Source of the DNA: Ctena decussata
Lineage: Eukaryota > Mollusca > Bivalvia > Lucinida > Lucinidae
Direction: 5' to 3'
DNA: 64,000 bases
Assembly (NCBI GenBank): GCA_963989385.1
Contig: OZ022502.1
Span: 13,131,001-13,195,000 of the forward strand
Part shown: in pieces, positions 46,390 through 58,914 of the stretch
Layout of the letters: the number at the start of each line of letters is the position of its first letter
Numbering within the stretch: position 1 is the first letter of the stretch
Notes under the pieces: model-generated
What the model was told of the DNA's origin: nothing
The model's input: only the letters and a program-made list of their open reading frames with translations
Databases searched by the model: none
Position numbers and translations under genes: made by a program

Positions 46390-47590
46390 CACAGGTTCTG
46401 GTGAATAATTGTTCTTGGACGTATAACCAGTAAACAGTTCTGATTCTGATTCTGTCTGAAGAGCGTCCTAGCAAGTATTTCATCCAATTCTTTTTCAAAG
46501 TGTAAGTAGACCAGATGAAAACAATAGCTTCTTCTCAAATGTTTGACCATGTTTAAGGTGATGTATACTGGATGCATTCATAAAATAAAGAGTAGGCAAG
46601 TATATCTATTTCTCACGTATTAGACAATTGGCTCGTTTTCAGATTATTTAAATCTTGTGCTCGGTAAGCTTTGCTTTGGATCAAATAAGCAGAAAAATAG
46701 CCTGAGATTTCCTTGTCTTGGCCTTAGTCCAATCATAGATTCTACTATTCTCACTCATAGGACAATGATACCCTTTCTACTGCTGTTTACGATTTTTCTA
46801 TTCCAGCCTCTGTCTCAGCCTAGGTTCTGAAAGCTGTCTCACAATGCCAATTACTGCTTAATATAGCCCAGTCTTGTTAATTTCCACAACTCCTTTTGTT
46901 ACCTGTCATGTGAATTACATGCAGAATATGAAATTAACAACTATGACTGCTGTACAGGCCTCGCATAAGACTAAATAATCTGAAAACAGCCTGCGATATC
47001 CTTGTCTCGGCCTCTACGCCATTATAGATTTTATTAATAACACATAGAGTATAAATACTACATTTCTGCAACCAAGACTGGCGATGAGTGAACTTTGAGA
47101 AAAATAGACTGCCCTTTGTTTTCTTCTTAATACTGACTAAAATTTGTACACATGCTATTTTTTTTTATCTACTTAACTTGACAATGCGTGCAAGAGTTGG
47201 AATAATATTTGCTGGGACTTTCTTCTCATTGTATTTTAGTACCTTCAAATCTAAATTCATTTCCATTTCCAACAAGCACGGATGTAAAGATTTTGCGCAG
47301 AAAAAAATACTCTTTGAACTTTTCTTATATAAACTCATTTTCAACATAAACAAGTTAGGCATTTTTGGATTTAAAATTGTGAAAAACAATATATAAAGAA
47401 GGCATCAACTAAGTTTTGGGAAAATAATGTGTTTGTCAGCATTTTATGCAGATTTTTATATTTACCAAATATCAGTGATTATCATCACTCTATATATTAT
47501 TTCGGTGTGCAGCAACTTAAAAAATGATATTTTTAGGGGCATTGAAACCAATTTAGTTGTCTCGCCTGTGATTAGCAGAAGTGAGACATA
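46390..47590. other. AT-rich stretch with a diverged direct repeat
   Basis: Segments near 46680-46740 and 46965-47030 are related (GAAAACAGCCTGCGATATCC versus AAAATAGCCTGAGATTTCCT). Nothing else was recognised. Confidence 0.4.
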
Positions 47591-47828
47591 TGAGCCGCGA
47601 CGCGACAAAACCAACAATGTGGTTGTGCGCCCAGCGCAGACTCAGATCAGTCTGGGTATCCGCTCAGCCTGATCAGAGTCTTTCCTAAGCGCTTAAAGGG
47701 TAGCTTAGGGTCTAAGCTACCTCAATGCGGACAGCGTAGACTCTGATCAGTCTGGGCGGATGCCCAGGCTGATCTGAGTCTGCGCGGGCCGCACAACCAC
47801 ATTGTTGGTTTTCTCGTGTCGCGGCTCA
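47591..47828. mobile_element. CCGCGACACGA palindromic MITE
   Basis: A full copy 154 bp upstream of the CUB-c exon, in ATA...TAT context; ends TGAGCCGCGACGCGACAAAA and TTTTCTCGTGTCGCGGCTCA. Confidence 0.85.
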
Positions 47829-47982
47829 TATGTATTACTTGTCTGCCGATTTCGTCGGCGGCGCCGACGACAGCGCAAACTTGGCCGCGTTTTTTTTATT
47901 TAGCTCTGTTTTGTGACAGTGTGTAGACAGGCGAAAGACAGCATTCCACAAAATTCTTGTTTTTCCTTTTTATATTACTTAG

Positions 47983-48182
47983 CACAAAAGAGAATCTGGA
48001 ATGAAACACTAAGGATACCTTCTGGGTGGATTATCTCCCCTGACATCGATGGAGATGGCAGCTATGACTTTTACCTCGACTGCTTCTGGGCTATAGAAGG
48101 AGAGCCCAATAGCATAATCTTGATGACCCCAGTGTTTATTAGCATTGAACTTTCACCTGGATGCGCACACGACTTTATCTTG
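47983..48182 (+). CDS. CUB-c domain, first exon
   Basis: This 200-bp exon, the same length and phases (1 in, 0 out) as the first CUB-a exon, has acceptor TATTACTTAG and donor ATCTTG|GTAAGT. The product SGWIISPDIDGDGSYDFYLD followed by CFWAIEGEP is clearly paralogous to CUB-a (GWISSPDRDGDGLYDFNLNC). The calcium-loop-like DIDGDGSYD is kept. The first CUB cysteine is absent (RIWNETLR in its place); the second (LDCFW) and third (PGCAHDF) remain, so one disulfide may be missing. It joins in frame to the 31522-31684 exon. The second half of the domain should follow in phase 0 but was not found with confidence. Confidence 0.82.
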
Positions 48183-49320
48183 GTAAGTTTCACATTACAT
48201 ACACCTGGAAGAATGTTAAGCATCCCTAGTAAAAATTCATTTTCTTCTATTTAGCATCATAGGAAGAAAAACCAGATGTTGAAATTCATTTTAAATGCTA
48301 TTCAAAAATCGGTATATCTAACATATTCTGACTGAATTTGAGGTCATCATTTGTCAATACGACACTTTTTTTCTGGAATAGTAAGACGGCGATCCTATTT
48401 TATGCAGGGGTTAAACTTGACACACTTATTCACGGACTCATTGAGTTAATAACGTTTACAACCGTTAGACTTCACATGCTTGTCAAATCAGTCACGTTTG
48501 GATATAAACAACCAATGAAATATGAAGTTTCTTGATTGCAGCCCCAAAGTTTACAAGCCACTTTTTTCATTCAAAACATAGCCCGCGCTTTCAATTAAAC
48601 ATTTTGACTGATTTACTTACAACTGATGCCCCTTTACTCGGATATCAAGAAGCAGTGTATTAAGGCTTAATGATTACGAAAAGAAATGGTTTGGAATACT
48701 TACAGTGAAAAGTTGTAAAGAGTTTAGATTAAACTTCTGCAACAATAATTGGGGGGGGGGGGGGGGGGGTGCTTCACTTTTTTTCCAGGTGTACAGGTGT
48801 ATATTTCTTTGGTAATATGACGTTTTATTTTCCTTTCCAAAGCAATCTCAGTAGTCTAGATCCGTCTTGATTTTAGAGATTGATTTAGACTGCAAAACTC
48901 ATCTGACAGCAGAAACTCATAATAGTGATTTCGAGATCTTGGGTCATTCTAGATATGAAAAAAACACAGCTGTACAGGCCAATATACATGGTAATTAATG
49001 ACATGTTGCCATTTTATCAGTTGATTCCAATGTTGTTGGCCTATGAAAATAATGTGCAGTATTAGAAGAAATAACAAGAAAAAAAATAACATGATTGAAT
49101 CATGTACGTTGCTGGACGTGGTTCCTGGAGCTAGCTTTACAGAGTGTATCTGGCCGCTGAATTTGGTGTTAAGTGCCATGTGGCGATTTTAAAACCCTCA
49201 CTGCGCTTCATCATAGTACAGTCATGATTATTCTTTTCATTATCCCAGAGCTGAAACACTGGCCAATTTACCGACAAGCAAAATGGCAAAAATATTACCG
49301 AAACAACAAAGGAAAACACA
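48183..49320. other. unannotated intron stretch with poly(G)
   Basis: A run of 19 G lies at 48751-48769; otherwise no element or exon was recognised. Confidence 0.4.
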
Positions 49321-49430
49321 TTCTATTCTATTCTATCCCATGACCTTACAAGGTCGTTGGGGCACCACGGATGACTTCGAAACGACCCCTTTCCACCGAG
49401 TCCTGTTTTCAGCTGCCCTACTTGAGCTGG

Positions 49431-49740
49431 CTGTAATAACTGCCATGTCGCATGACAGTTATTACAGGCATCTTAATATTTAGCTTTAAAATTGCGTTTT
49501 CCTGTGATTTTGCATCTTCTAAGATCATGTTATTGTTAAATGTGCTTAACACTGTTTAATCAGTAAGTTTTTACACCAAAGTCATTGCCATTTTTGACGT
49601 CGTTGCCATTGACGTCATGTGACGAGGATGTCATTATGTTTCATTGTTTACAAATATGTCCCTTGAGAAAGGTTGTAATAACCAAAACTAGTCGGGAATA
49701 AAATAAACAAGCTACATGGAGTTTGATCTCTTTTACAAAA
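49431..49740. mobile_element. 310-bp insertion with perfect 13-bp target duplication
   Basis: CTACTTGAGCTGG stands on both sides (49418-49430 and 49741-49753), and the LINE reads through when it is removed. The insert opens with a perfect 12-bp hairpin (CTGTAATAACTG / CAGTTATTACAG) and ends with GAATAAAATAAACAAGC... A 13-bp duplication fits target-primed retrotransposition (LINE, SINE or Penelope-like). The family is not recognised with confidence. Confidence 0.8.
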
Positions 49741-50040
49741 CTACTTGAGCTGGTAAAGTCCAATTTTGTCCACAATTTAATACTGTCTTCCCACCTCTTC
49801 TTCTGTCTATCTCTTCTTCTTTTTCCTTTCACTATGACCTGTAGAATCGTCTTTGCTCAACCAGAAGACATGGAGACATGGCCATACTATTTTAGTTTCC
49901 GTTTCTTGACCAGGGTCAGGAGTTCATCATACTCTGCGATGGCTGCTTGGATCTTTCTGCGAACCTCCTCATTTGTTATATGGTCCTTGTATGAAATGCT
50001 CAGCGACCTTCGGTAGCATCTAATCTCAAAGGCCTGCGTT

Positions 50041-51408
50041 TTTTAGCTCGCCTGAACGAAAGTTCAGGAAGAGCTATTGTTGTCACCACGGCGTCGGCGT
50101 CCGCGTCCGCGTCAGCGTCCGCGTCGGCGTTCGGATTGGATGTTTTGGTTAAAGTTTTTTAAAGACCTATATCTCCTTAACCCATGGATGGATTCTTTTG
50201 ATACTTGCACTGTAGTTAGATATTGGTCTAAGGTTTAACAGGGTACCACCCCCACCCCACTCCGTGACCTTGATGTCAAGCTCATGGACTTAGAAAATTG
50301 TTTTTTTTTTTACTGGATGTTTTGGTTAAAGTTTTATAAAGCCCAATATCTCCTTAACCCATGGATGGATTCCTTTGATACTTGCACTAAAGTTAGATAT
50401 TGGTCTAAAGTTTTCAAAGGTACTACCCCCACCCCCCTCTGTGACCTTGATGTCAAGGTCATGGACTTAGAATATTGTCTTTTTATTGATTGGATGTTTT
50501 GGTTAAAGTTTTTTAAAGACACATATCTCCTGAACCCATAGATGAATTCTTTTTATATTTGCACTGTAGTTAGATCTACAGAGTACTACCCCAACCCCGC
50601 TCAGTGATCTTGATGTCAAGGTCAGGGACTTGGGAATTTTTTGTCTTTTTTAAAGTTTTGTAATTGCGTACTGATTCATAATGCTTTGCACAGATTTAGT
50701 TTATACTTGAACTGATGTTAGACTCTTTTTGGAGTTTTTACAAAACACCTTATACTTACCCCACTGGATGACCTTGAAGTCAAGGTCATCGACTTAGAAT
50801 TTTGTCTTAAAGATTTTGGTTAAAGTTTTATATTTATGAAGACATAATTTCACAGTGCCACGATGATGGACTCAGTTGATACTAATACTTGGACTGATGT
50901 TAGATAATAGTTCAGGGTTTTGATACATCCGAGTAGCCCCCCCCCAACTCCCCCCTCCCCCCTTCCCCCCTACCCGTCAGTTTTTTTACCTCAAGCTCAT
51001 GGACTTCGAAATTTCATTTCATTTTCTTTTTATTTTTTTAATTTTATTTTTAAGACTTATTTCTGAGATAGCTTTTGTTTATAAATGTGTTTTCATTATG
51101 GACATGCTTGCCTGAAGTTTTATGCATACCAGTCCACATAGCCCCCCCCCCCCGCCCCCCCCCCCCCCCCCCCCCCCACGTCAGTTTTTTTTTACCTCAA
51201 GCTTGTGGACTTTGAAATTTATTTCATTTTTTTATTTTAATTTTATTTTAAGACTTTTTTCTGAGATAGCTTTTGTTTATAAATGTGTTGCCATTATGGA
51301 CATGCTTGCCTGAAGTTTTATGCATAGCAGTCCACACCACCATAGCGGCTGTGTGATGGGGAAGCACCGATTTAGGCGAGCTATGCTGTCAGGCGACAGC
51401 TCTTGTTT
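50041..51408 (+). mobile_element. AGCTCGCCTGAA-type long element inserted in LINE
   Basis: It begins TTTTAGCTCGCCTGAACGAA and ends with a hairpin CTGTCAGGCGACAG plus CTCTTGTTT, matching the terminal layout of 16229-18667. Inside are about four 165-180-bp units (TTGGATGTTTTGGTTAAAGT, ATCTCCTTAACCCATGGATG, TGACCTTGATGTCAAGGTCA), then a near-duplicate pair ending at 51122 and 51315 around the poly(C) at 51142-51177. It sits in a T-rich site of the LINE with no obvious duplication. Helentron-like is an inference. Confidence 0.7.
51142..51177 (+). repeat. poly(C) tract, 35 of 36
   Basis: Twelve C, one G, then 23 C. Confidence 0.9.
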
Positions 51409-52225
51409 CTCTTGCTCTGCTGTCAAGGTCCATGATTCACAGGCATACAGAAATATGGAAATGACAAGGGAGCGCATAGGCTTCACCTTTGATCCAACAG
51501 ATATGTTGTTATCTCTACAAATTGGCTTCAGCTTTGAGCCTGTTGCTTGTGGGCAGATGGGGCTCATCAACCTGGGAAGGTTTTCTATCTAAGAGTTGCT
51601 AGTCTCTAATTAAAATTAGAGAGGGTAGGTGGAGCTCCTAGCATTGACGAGCAGTCCACCTAAGAGTTTATCGGTAGGTCTCTTATCAAAACCTATTAAA
51701 CAAAACATGTGAACACAGCGTCATGGGCGGAAGTCTTCCTAGAAGAAGCCAGCGGCCAGGATAGGACTCCAAGCTGAGTAAAGTGTTAACAGTTAGACCC
51801 GAGCGAGACCTGCTCAGCTTAGTAAAACAGCTAAATTAAGAGGGTCACTGATAGGTAAGGATATGGCCCAATCACTTTGGCTTTTGAGTCTGGTTGTGTA
51901 TATAATCTAGGTAATGTGCAAAATAGCGACTTGAAGGGCGGAAATTAGACGGTAATTTGTTACTCTGTCAAATCATCTTGACAGCGCATGATTGTGTGAT
52001 GTGTATGCGCAAAAGATGAGATTAGGTCAAATATAATTTACATGCCAATTTCCTGGTAACATTCTTTTTTCTGACATGTGTCTGCTTTATAAACCTGTTT
52101 TATACTGCAGCATTTTATTAAGGCTATTTCTATGAGCTTATTTAAGAAGTTTTATTTTGTGGAACTGCTGCTTTCGGTAGGTACGGTAATCAGCTGATGT
52201 AATAGAAGAAGAGGTCTTATGACAA

Positions 52226-52448
52226 GGGGGCGTATTCATAAAACGACTTAAGTGGTTTGCTATGCTGTTGCTAAGGCTAAATGTCTTTGAAGGAGATTCC
52301 CTACAACTATGAAATTTGCTATGGAGGAACAGTCTGAAAAGACTGTTCCTCCAGAGCAAATTTCATTGTTGTAGGTAATCTCCTTTATAGAAATATAGCC
52401 TTAGCAGCAGCATAGCAACGACTTAAGTAGTTTTATGAATACGACTCC
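52226..52448. mobile_element. GGGGCCGTATTCAT fold-back MITE, copy 3
   Basis: Hairpin copy with ends GGGGGCGTATTCATAAAACG and TTATGAATACGACTCC, and the central GGAACAGTCTGAAAAGACTG block. Confidence 0.85.
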
Positions 52449-53018
52449 TGGTCTGTATCACCACGGACTTTCTGCTTGCAACCGACTATTTGTAAATGCT
52501 AAAAAGACCGCTTGGCAGTCAGTCATTCGTTTAGCCGTCTTTTAGTGATTCATGGAGGAGATCCTGCAAGTTCCGCGTTTGGGTATCCCGTGTTGGCGTA
52601 CGTTGTTGACAAGTTAACAAACACATGAGCCATATTGGGAACACTATTGACGGCTGGTCCATAAGTATTACACACTGCTATCTCCAGGCCAGAGAGCTAT
52701 TGAAGGAGATCAAAACCTCTTAGGAAGGGCGTTATTATTAATTTGCTGATACAAGTACTGGGCCAGAGGAGTCCATGTAAAATTAATAGGAAAATTCTCT
52801 GGAACTGACACTATTCAATCCCAGATCCCATCTAAAGAGACACCATGTTGGAAAAAGACAAGACAAACTTAGTCAGCACCAAAGACATCACCAGCGGCAG
52901 CCATGCGAACAGCCATTTAACTGTAGGTGGTCGCCGGGCTAGCGTTAACATCACAAACAATATATTAATAACAGACATAGCGATAAACAACACTAGGCCA
53001 TGAGCCAAATATGGTTTA

Positions 53019-53042
53019 CCCCCCCCCCCCCCCCCCCCCCCC
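53019..53042 (+). repeat. poly(C) tract, 24 nt
   Basis: Continuous run of 24 C. Confidence 0.9.
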
Positions 53043-56000
53043 AGGGGGAATTTTGTAGACCATACTTTTCTTAAAGCCCAGCATCTTAGAAGTATTTTGC
53101 AGCATGTTAGCCCTCTGGCGAGTGGGGCGTTAAGCTGTAACAGCCTGTTACAAACGTTACCCATTAAAAAATAAACATAAAATAAAAATTATCAAAAATT
53201 ATAAAAAAATAGAAGTCACTTTCCTACGTTTAAAGTTATAGTAGAGTCTAATAGAATAATCCAGTAGCTAAAAGTTACGATGTTTGACAGGTCAATTTAG
53301 CCTACATGGTGTCATATACGTGACATTTGTCTTTACACTCCATTAAAATTGATATTTCCATCCAAAATACTTTCTTTTTGTAAGTTACTCCTTTATCATT
53401 AGACCATATGTTTGTAACTGTATTAAAGACAATTTATTGGTCTTTTCAGATCTGCAAAAAATATTATCCTATCTTGTATACTTTGGGAGAAATGGGATGT
53501 TTAACACAGTATCCCCTTATAAATGTTCCATATTACAATTACCACTTTCTGTATAATTCAAGTGCCTGAACTACACTGTATGAGTTAAAAAAACAACAGT
53601 AAAAGGTAATATTGAATATGCCAGCCTATCTAAACAGCAAGGAACAGTTCCACAATATTTTGATGCATTTTAGTCGGCCATAATGATCGATTATATACGG
53701 TACCGAGGGCTGTTTTTGTTAAACTCATATAATTTGATGAAAGAATCATTTTATTTTCATTGGTAGCAGTTTCTTCATAGAAAAATCTTTTAATATAAAA
53801 GAAAAAATGCATTCTGGTTTTTTTTTTATGATAAGTCATTACTAGTAGTAACGTAAATAACATTAACATTTAAATTATTTCATTACAATACCTTTAATTA
53901 GGTTTTTTCCCACTGTCACATAAAAACAATAACATATATAAGTCTGGGTGTTCTTATGATATATTGTGTACTTGGACCTAGCAACACTCCTCTCAGTTAT
54001 TACTTTTAGGGATTCATGAGGTGTGTTTTATACGTGATTAAACACAGTATAATATGGTTTGAGGGCTGGATTTGGATTTTGATTGTTTCAGTTCCTGGTC
54101 TTTGCATACTTTTTACTACGAATTGTAATGTTAAGGGCATTGGCATATTCTGCAAATGTAAAACGTTTTTTTGGCTGACAACTTTGTTATTATACCAAAA
54201 ATAAAAGTATTCCATAATGGCATTGCCCAGTTTGTTTCTTTTACAATTTCTACATTTGAGTTCTAAAGACAGTAAAATACGTGAAATTTTGTTGTATACA
54301 ACTTAAAAAAATAAACAAAATACCACATCAGAACAGATAAAAAAGATAAAAACGCAGCTAAGCCAGCATAGATTTTGCATATAGGACTCAAATAAAATGA
54401 TATACAATCAGTTTGATAACATTAAAAACTAAGCGCTTTTGACGTGTTAAGTATAAAATTATAAAATAATCAGTAATTAACAATGCAAATGGAGTACCAC
54501 CTTGTTTATTGACGGGATTTGGTATAGTTTTTACTTGCACACTGAAAAAGCTATAAAGCAGAACAGTAAACCTGAAGTTTGAAGACTTAAGCCAAATACA
54601 GTTCTGCATCAAAGCTAATGTAGATATTTGCTGGCAGCGTATACTTACTTTTGTAAGACTATTGTATATTTTACGTTACCAAGGGAAACAACATTGCTGA
54701 GTTACAGTTAAGAAACAAACTTTTGAAAATAATTAATGGTAGTGTCAATATATTGTTTTATTTGTTTGACTATGTAACTAACAATAATGTGTCAACCAGG
54801 AGTTTGGGAAAATAGTATCAGAAACATTTAATACAGAAAAGAGACACTGGCAGTTTACTAGCATACTGTTGCAATCTATAAATGCTATGTTTAAGATGAT
54901 CTATATTTCTATGTTTTTGTTTCTTTCTCTTTAAAGTCTAACTACTTTCGATCATCTCTTAAAGAATCTAACTACATTCAACCATCTATTAAAGCATCTA
55001 TTCACCAAAGAACATAAAGATACGTTTACTTGGACAAAAATGTTTTTTTCCAGGGACAGTGTTCCAGTAGCTCTGCACACAAATTGAAATGGCAAATGAA
55101 AGTGACAGAATATATTCATGTTGGTCCTCGCTGTTCAGATATCTATGAGCAAATCTTAGTTGTTCTCCTTCAGAATGTGTTCGCCTACACTGTAGTTATG
55201 TTTTGCAGCATAATATTGAGATAAAGAAAAGAAAAGAAAGACCGAACAAGTAACGTATACAACGTATTCTTGCGAGTTTATGGATTCTTCATTTCCGATA
55301 TCCTAAACTAGCAATACAGTATTTCTAAAGAGCAAATAATCAAACAATAGAAATAGTATATACCTATACATGCCAAGGAAGGGTTAACCTAAATAACATA
55401 CTGCATTTGATCTCTGTGATCTTGTATTACCATATTGTTTGCTTTTTAGCAATAAATATGGTTGAAAACTGCTTATTTATGATATCTTACTGCTTAAGTT
55501 ATCATCTTTGTCCAAATATGTTAAATACTGTTAGGGAATACAGCATTTTGGCAATCTCCAAACAACAATTTTAATTGCTTACATATTGAAAAATTGTCTG
55601 ACTGAAATTTGTATTTCCTAACACCTTTAGTCTTTGAAAGTAAAAACAAGTGGGAATAAAACCATGGGGTTTGCAAAATTACCTGACCAGTTAAATATTT
55701 GTAACAACATAATGAGAAATAGAACCCCTGAACAAGCTGATGACAGAATGATGTATGCGTTATAAATTATGTCACTTTCTATCAGCCTTAAATTTTCACA
55801 TTGTTAATAGTTTGTAATGTATTTGATGGCCGGGAGCTGCATAAACAGATCACGTACATCACAAATTAGCATGTAAGTTATGTTTACGGAAGCCACACAT
55901 ATTTGCTAACCTATGTAAAGCAGTTACTGTGCAAAGAGGCTCATGGCTGACGATTCGACTTACAGCATGGCAAAAATGGTGTTTATCCCTGTTGGGAGAG

Positions 56001-56530
56001 TTGGTACTGCTTTTGATTGCCTCGGCTTGCAGTCACAGTTGCATATTTGTATGTAGGGTAATTGAATGGCTCAGCCAACAGCACAGGTAGCGAAATTGGT
56101 TTTATCCCCATCATGACGAGAGCCTAAATATTAATCAGTTGCAGCATTTATCAACTCTTACTTATTTCATTCTATGCATAAAATTAAAAAAAAAACATTT
56201 TTATGAAGTCACTTTTAAGTGAAACTGAATTGAAGGAAAGGTCGAACTGCTTCTGCTATAACAATCTATGTGCGTCTTGCTGAGTTCTTGTGTATTTCAA
56301 AGAGCTAAATTGCCATCTGACTACCAGTGGTAAGCTAATACTACAGCATTGAATAATTCATATTGCCCGGGAACTAAATTTTTAATAACAGATGACTCAC
56401 AAATCTTATCCCCTGACATATTACAATTATGTAACGTAACGTTACTGTTAGATAGCTTTTTAAATATACACTATCCGATGATTTTTTTACAGTTTGAGGA
56501 CACATAACATTGGCTTTCTTCATATTTACA
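53043..56530. other. AT-rich stretch without supported genes
   Basis: Short frames next to acceptor-like sites at 53450 and 55054 were considered as CUB-c partners and not accepted. No repeat family of this window was recognised here. Confidence 0.4.
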
Positions 56531-57540
56531 TACGAGGGTTGATCCAGAAGTTCGTAGACACCTTAAATAACTACGGAATCTGAAAAGGCTCATCAAAGAA
56601 ACATTACGTACCCATTGCCACACCATTGGTAAACACAGATGTAAATTTTGATTCAGATATCTCAAATGGGTCATATATTACAATGTATTTTGTATAGTTA
56701 CCCTAGGTTGCGCGGCGCACGCCACAACGTCACGTTGACATCTGGTATATGTTAGTGCTCAAAATGCGAAGCTGATAAGATCCACTAAAGAAATCATGAC
56801 ACTAAAATCACAGTTTTAGCATTTATATAATACTAGGAATAGAGCAATTAGACAATCAAAAGTTTTCCATCAGGTTTTATAAAGCACAACTTCTGATATC
56901 GCGTCAACATTCTTGTGCTCAGTTCTGAGGTAAAAAATCTACTTTTTTGTCGAATAAGTGCATCATTGCACTACTGAGGTCCGAAAATATGGCTAGAAAT
57001 TTATTTTAGCACTTACACAGTATCTTCAAACGTATATGTCTCATGATGCTTCGTGTAAAGTATGATTTGTTTCCATTGGCATATGTCTTTTTATGTCAGC
57101 ATTTAGACAAATTGCTTTGCGTGCAGACGTTGCAAAAACGTCATTTTCTTCTTTCATGTCTGAGGGTGTAGGTCTGTTTTGTTTGTACAGAATGGCATGT
57201 CAAATGCCAGTAATGAATATTCGTATCGTTTGAAATCGGGAAATGCTACACTGGTTCTTGACTGATATTTCATATCAAAATTGTAAGGATAAAAAATATA
57301 TTTAATTAATTTAAAAGGAAATTTTCTATTTTCCTGCAAAAAATCTGGAGTGCGCCGCACAGACAACCCCTGATATATTCAAACGTAGATGCCAAACCCA
57401 ATATTCATTGAATTTACCCGATATTGTGAGAAATTGTTCAGACATATATAGAAAAGCATTGGTTAAGTTTTGAAAGAAATGACTTATTTCAGTTGGATTC
57501 TGTGGACTGTGTCCACGAATTTCTGGATCATCCCTCGTAT
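56531..57540. mobile_element. 1.0-kb mariner-like non-autonomous element
   Basis: The ends TACGAGGGTTGATCCAGAAG and the complement of CTGGATCATCCCTCGTA form about 30-bp inverted repeats, continuing as TTCGTAGACACC / GTGTCCACGAA, flanked by TA. TACGAGGG...TCCAGAAGT ends are of Tc1/mariner type (established for the superfamily in general; the match is from memory). No transposase frame is left inside. Confidence 0.7.
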
Positions 57541-58880
57541 ATAACAGTGTCTACTTAAGACATAATACAGATAACATTAAAAATGAAATGCAGCTGATGT
57601 TGGCTTTCTTAGCTTTTTTCGTCATTTTGTAGATTAAACTCTTCAAAAATAAGTTAGTTTCTTTCCACATTTAATATATCCACTGCTAACTGCTGCCCAA
57701 CTTATCTAAGCTGGGCATGAATCAAAGAAGATTGATGGAGCACGTATAAACTTCAGTCCACCAATTCAGCGATTTAGTCTGGTTGTTTTTTTTCCCCGGA
57801 TTTTTATTGTGGTTATATACGTTACATATTTATCGTGACTGCTCACGAGTTTTGTAAGACTTCAGTTTGTTTGTTTTTTATACTTGACTATTGAAACAGT
57901 CATATATATGACAATTACTTTTCTCTTCACTTCAGTTCTTACAGTTTGCCTCTTATATTACATGTATTTAGACACTGAAGGGGAAAACGTAAAATACAAT
58001 GTAAACTACGTTATACGGGTTACTCAACTTATCCTTGACAATGTCAATTACATTGAAACAGCAATTTATGTACTAGCAGACAAAACCCAACAATATTTAG
58101 GGTGAATACTAACATGTGTATACCAATGTGTATTTTCTATTATAACGTGAATATATAAATTTGGGTAGTGTAATTAACATTGACGTTACACGTTAATGCC
58201 CCAACGTACAGAGGGCTAACATGTGTCATTTTGTTTCGTATATAATGTAGTTTCAGAAAATCATAGTGTCCAAAATTCCCCCTGGGGGGGGGGGAGGGGG
58301 GTCTATGGTCAGCTCAAGGTCTACACATAAAACAACCAAGAAGAACCAAAACAGAAGTGCTGCCCTAGGACGGCCTGTAATCAAATCACTGGTGTGTGTG
58401 GTAGTGGGGGGGGGGGGGGCGGGTTACCGCTTTGTGGTTGACCAACCCTCGTCCTTGGTTTTGTCTTGGGTCATCAAACAGTTGATCATTCTAACCAAAA
58501 CAGCCTCCACACACACAACATACCAACGAAAGCATCAAGTTTGACAATAAGAACAACTTTAACAAAGAAAACAAAAAAACATCAAACAACTACTTTTAGC
58601 TGTGTTTCTATTTTTTTGGTCTAGTCTTAACACCACACACACTATATCAATTACAGACAAAGCAACAAACAACACAAAAAAGAAACAAAAAGCACCAAAA
58701 CAGAAGTTTCGCCTTGGGACAGCCAACAGTGAAATTACTGGGAAGGGGGCTTAACCCTTGGTTCTGCTTTGGTTCATCAGACACTTAGTTGTTCGGTTGC
58801 GTGGAAGTTTCCTAGCTCATAAGTATAATATCTCTTGCAGATAGAAACCAAAATTAAAACTAAGAGGACTCACAGAGTAG
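57541..58880. other. unannotated stretch with G-rich runs
   Basis: Poly(G) patches at 58284-58294 and 58406-58419; a frame at 57884-58105 has splice-like sites but phases that do not fit the CUB gene, and no recognised domain. Confidence 0.35.
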
Positions 58881-58914
58881 CAACACCACGGGGGTAATAC
58901 CAATGCTTCTACCT

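Larger units (their letters stand above)
49321..51545 (-). pseudogene. RTE-type LINE 3' end, split by two insertions
   Basis: On the minus strand this carries the C-terminal part and 3' end of the same RTE family (complements of CCCATGACCTTACAAGGTCG and CTCTTCTTCTTTTTCC at 49330-49830, and of CATGATTCACAGGCATACAG at about 51430-51450). It is interrupted at 49431-49740 and 50041-51408. It is truncated at its 5' side near 51545. Confidence 0.8.

Noticed and set aside
53450..53569. Second exon of CUB-c (acceptor TCTTTTCAG, phase 0)
   Set aside because: The frame ICKKYYPILYTLGEMGCL... runs into a stop with no donor, and lacks CUB end features; only the entry phase fits.
55054..55224. Alternative CUB-c second or terminal exon (acceptor TTTTTTTCCAG)
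   Set aside because: It starts in phase 0 and ends with a hydrophobic stretch and a stop, so it could be a terminal membrane exon, but no CUB-like residues are visible; evidence too weak.
57936..58101. Exon candidate between CTTCACTTCAG and a GGTGAAT donor
   Set aside because: Phases 1 in and 2 out do not fit the gene and no domain is recognised.
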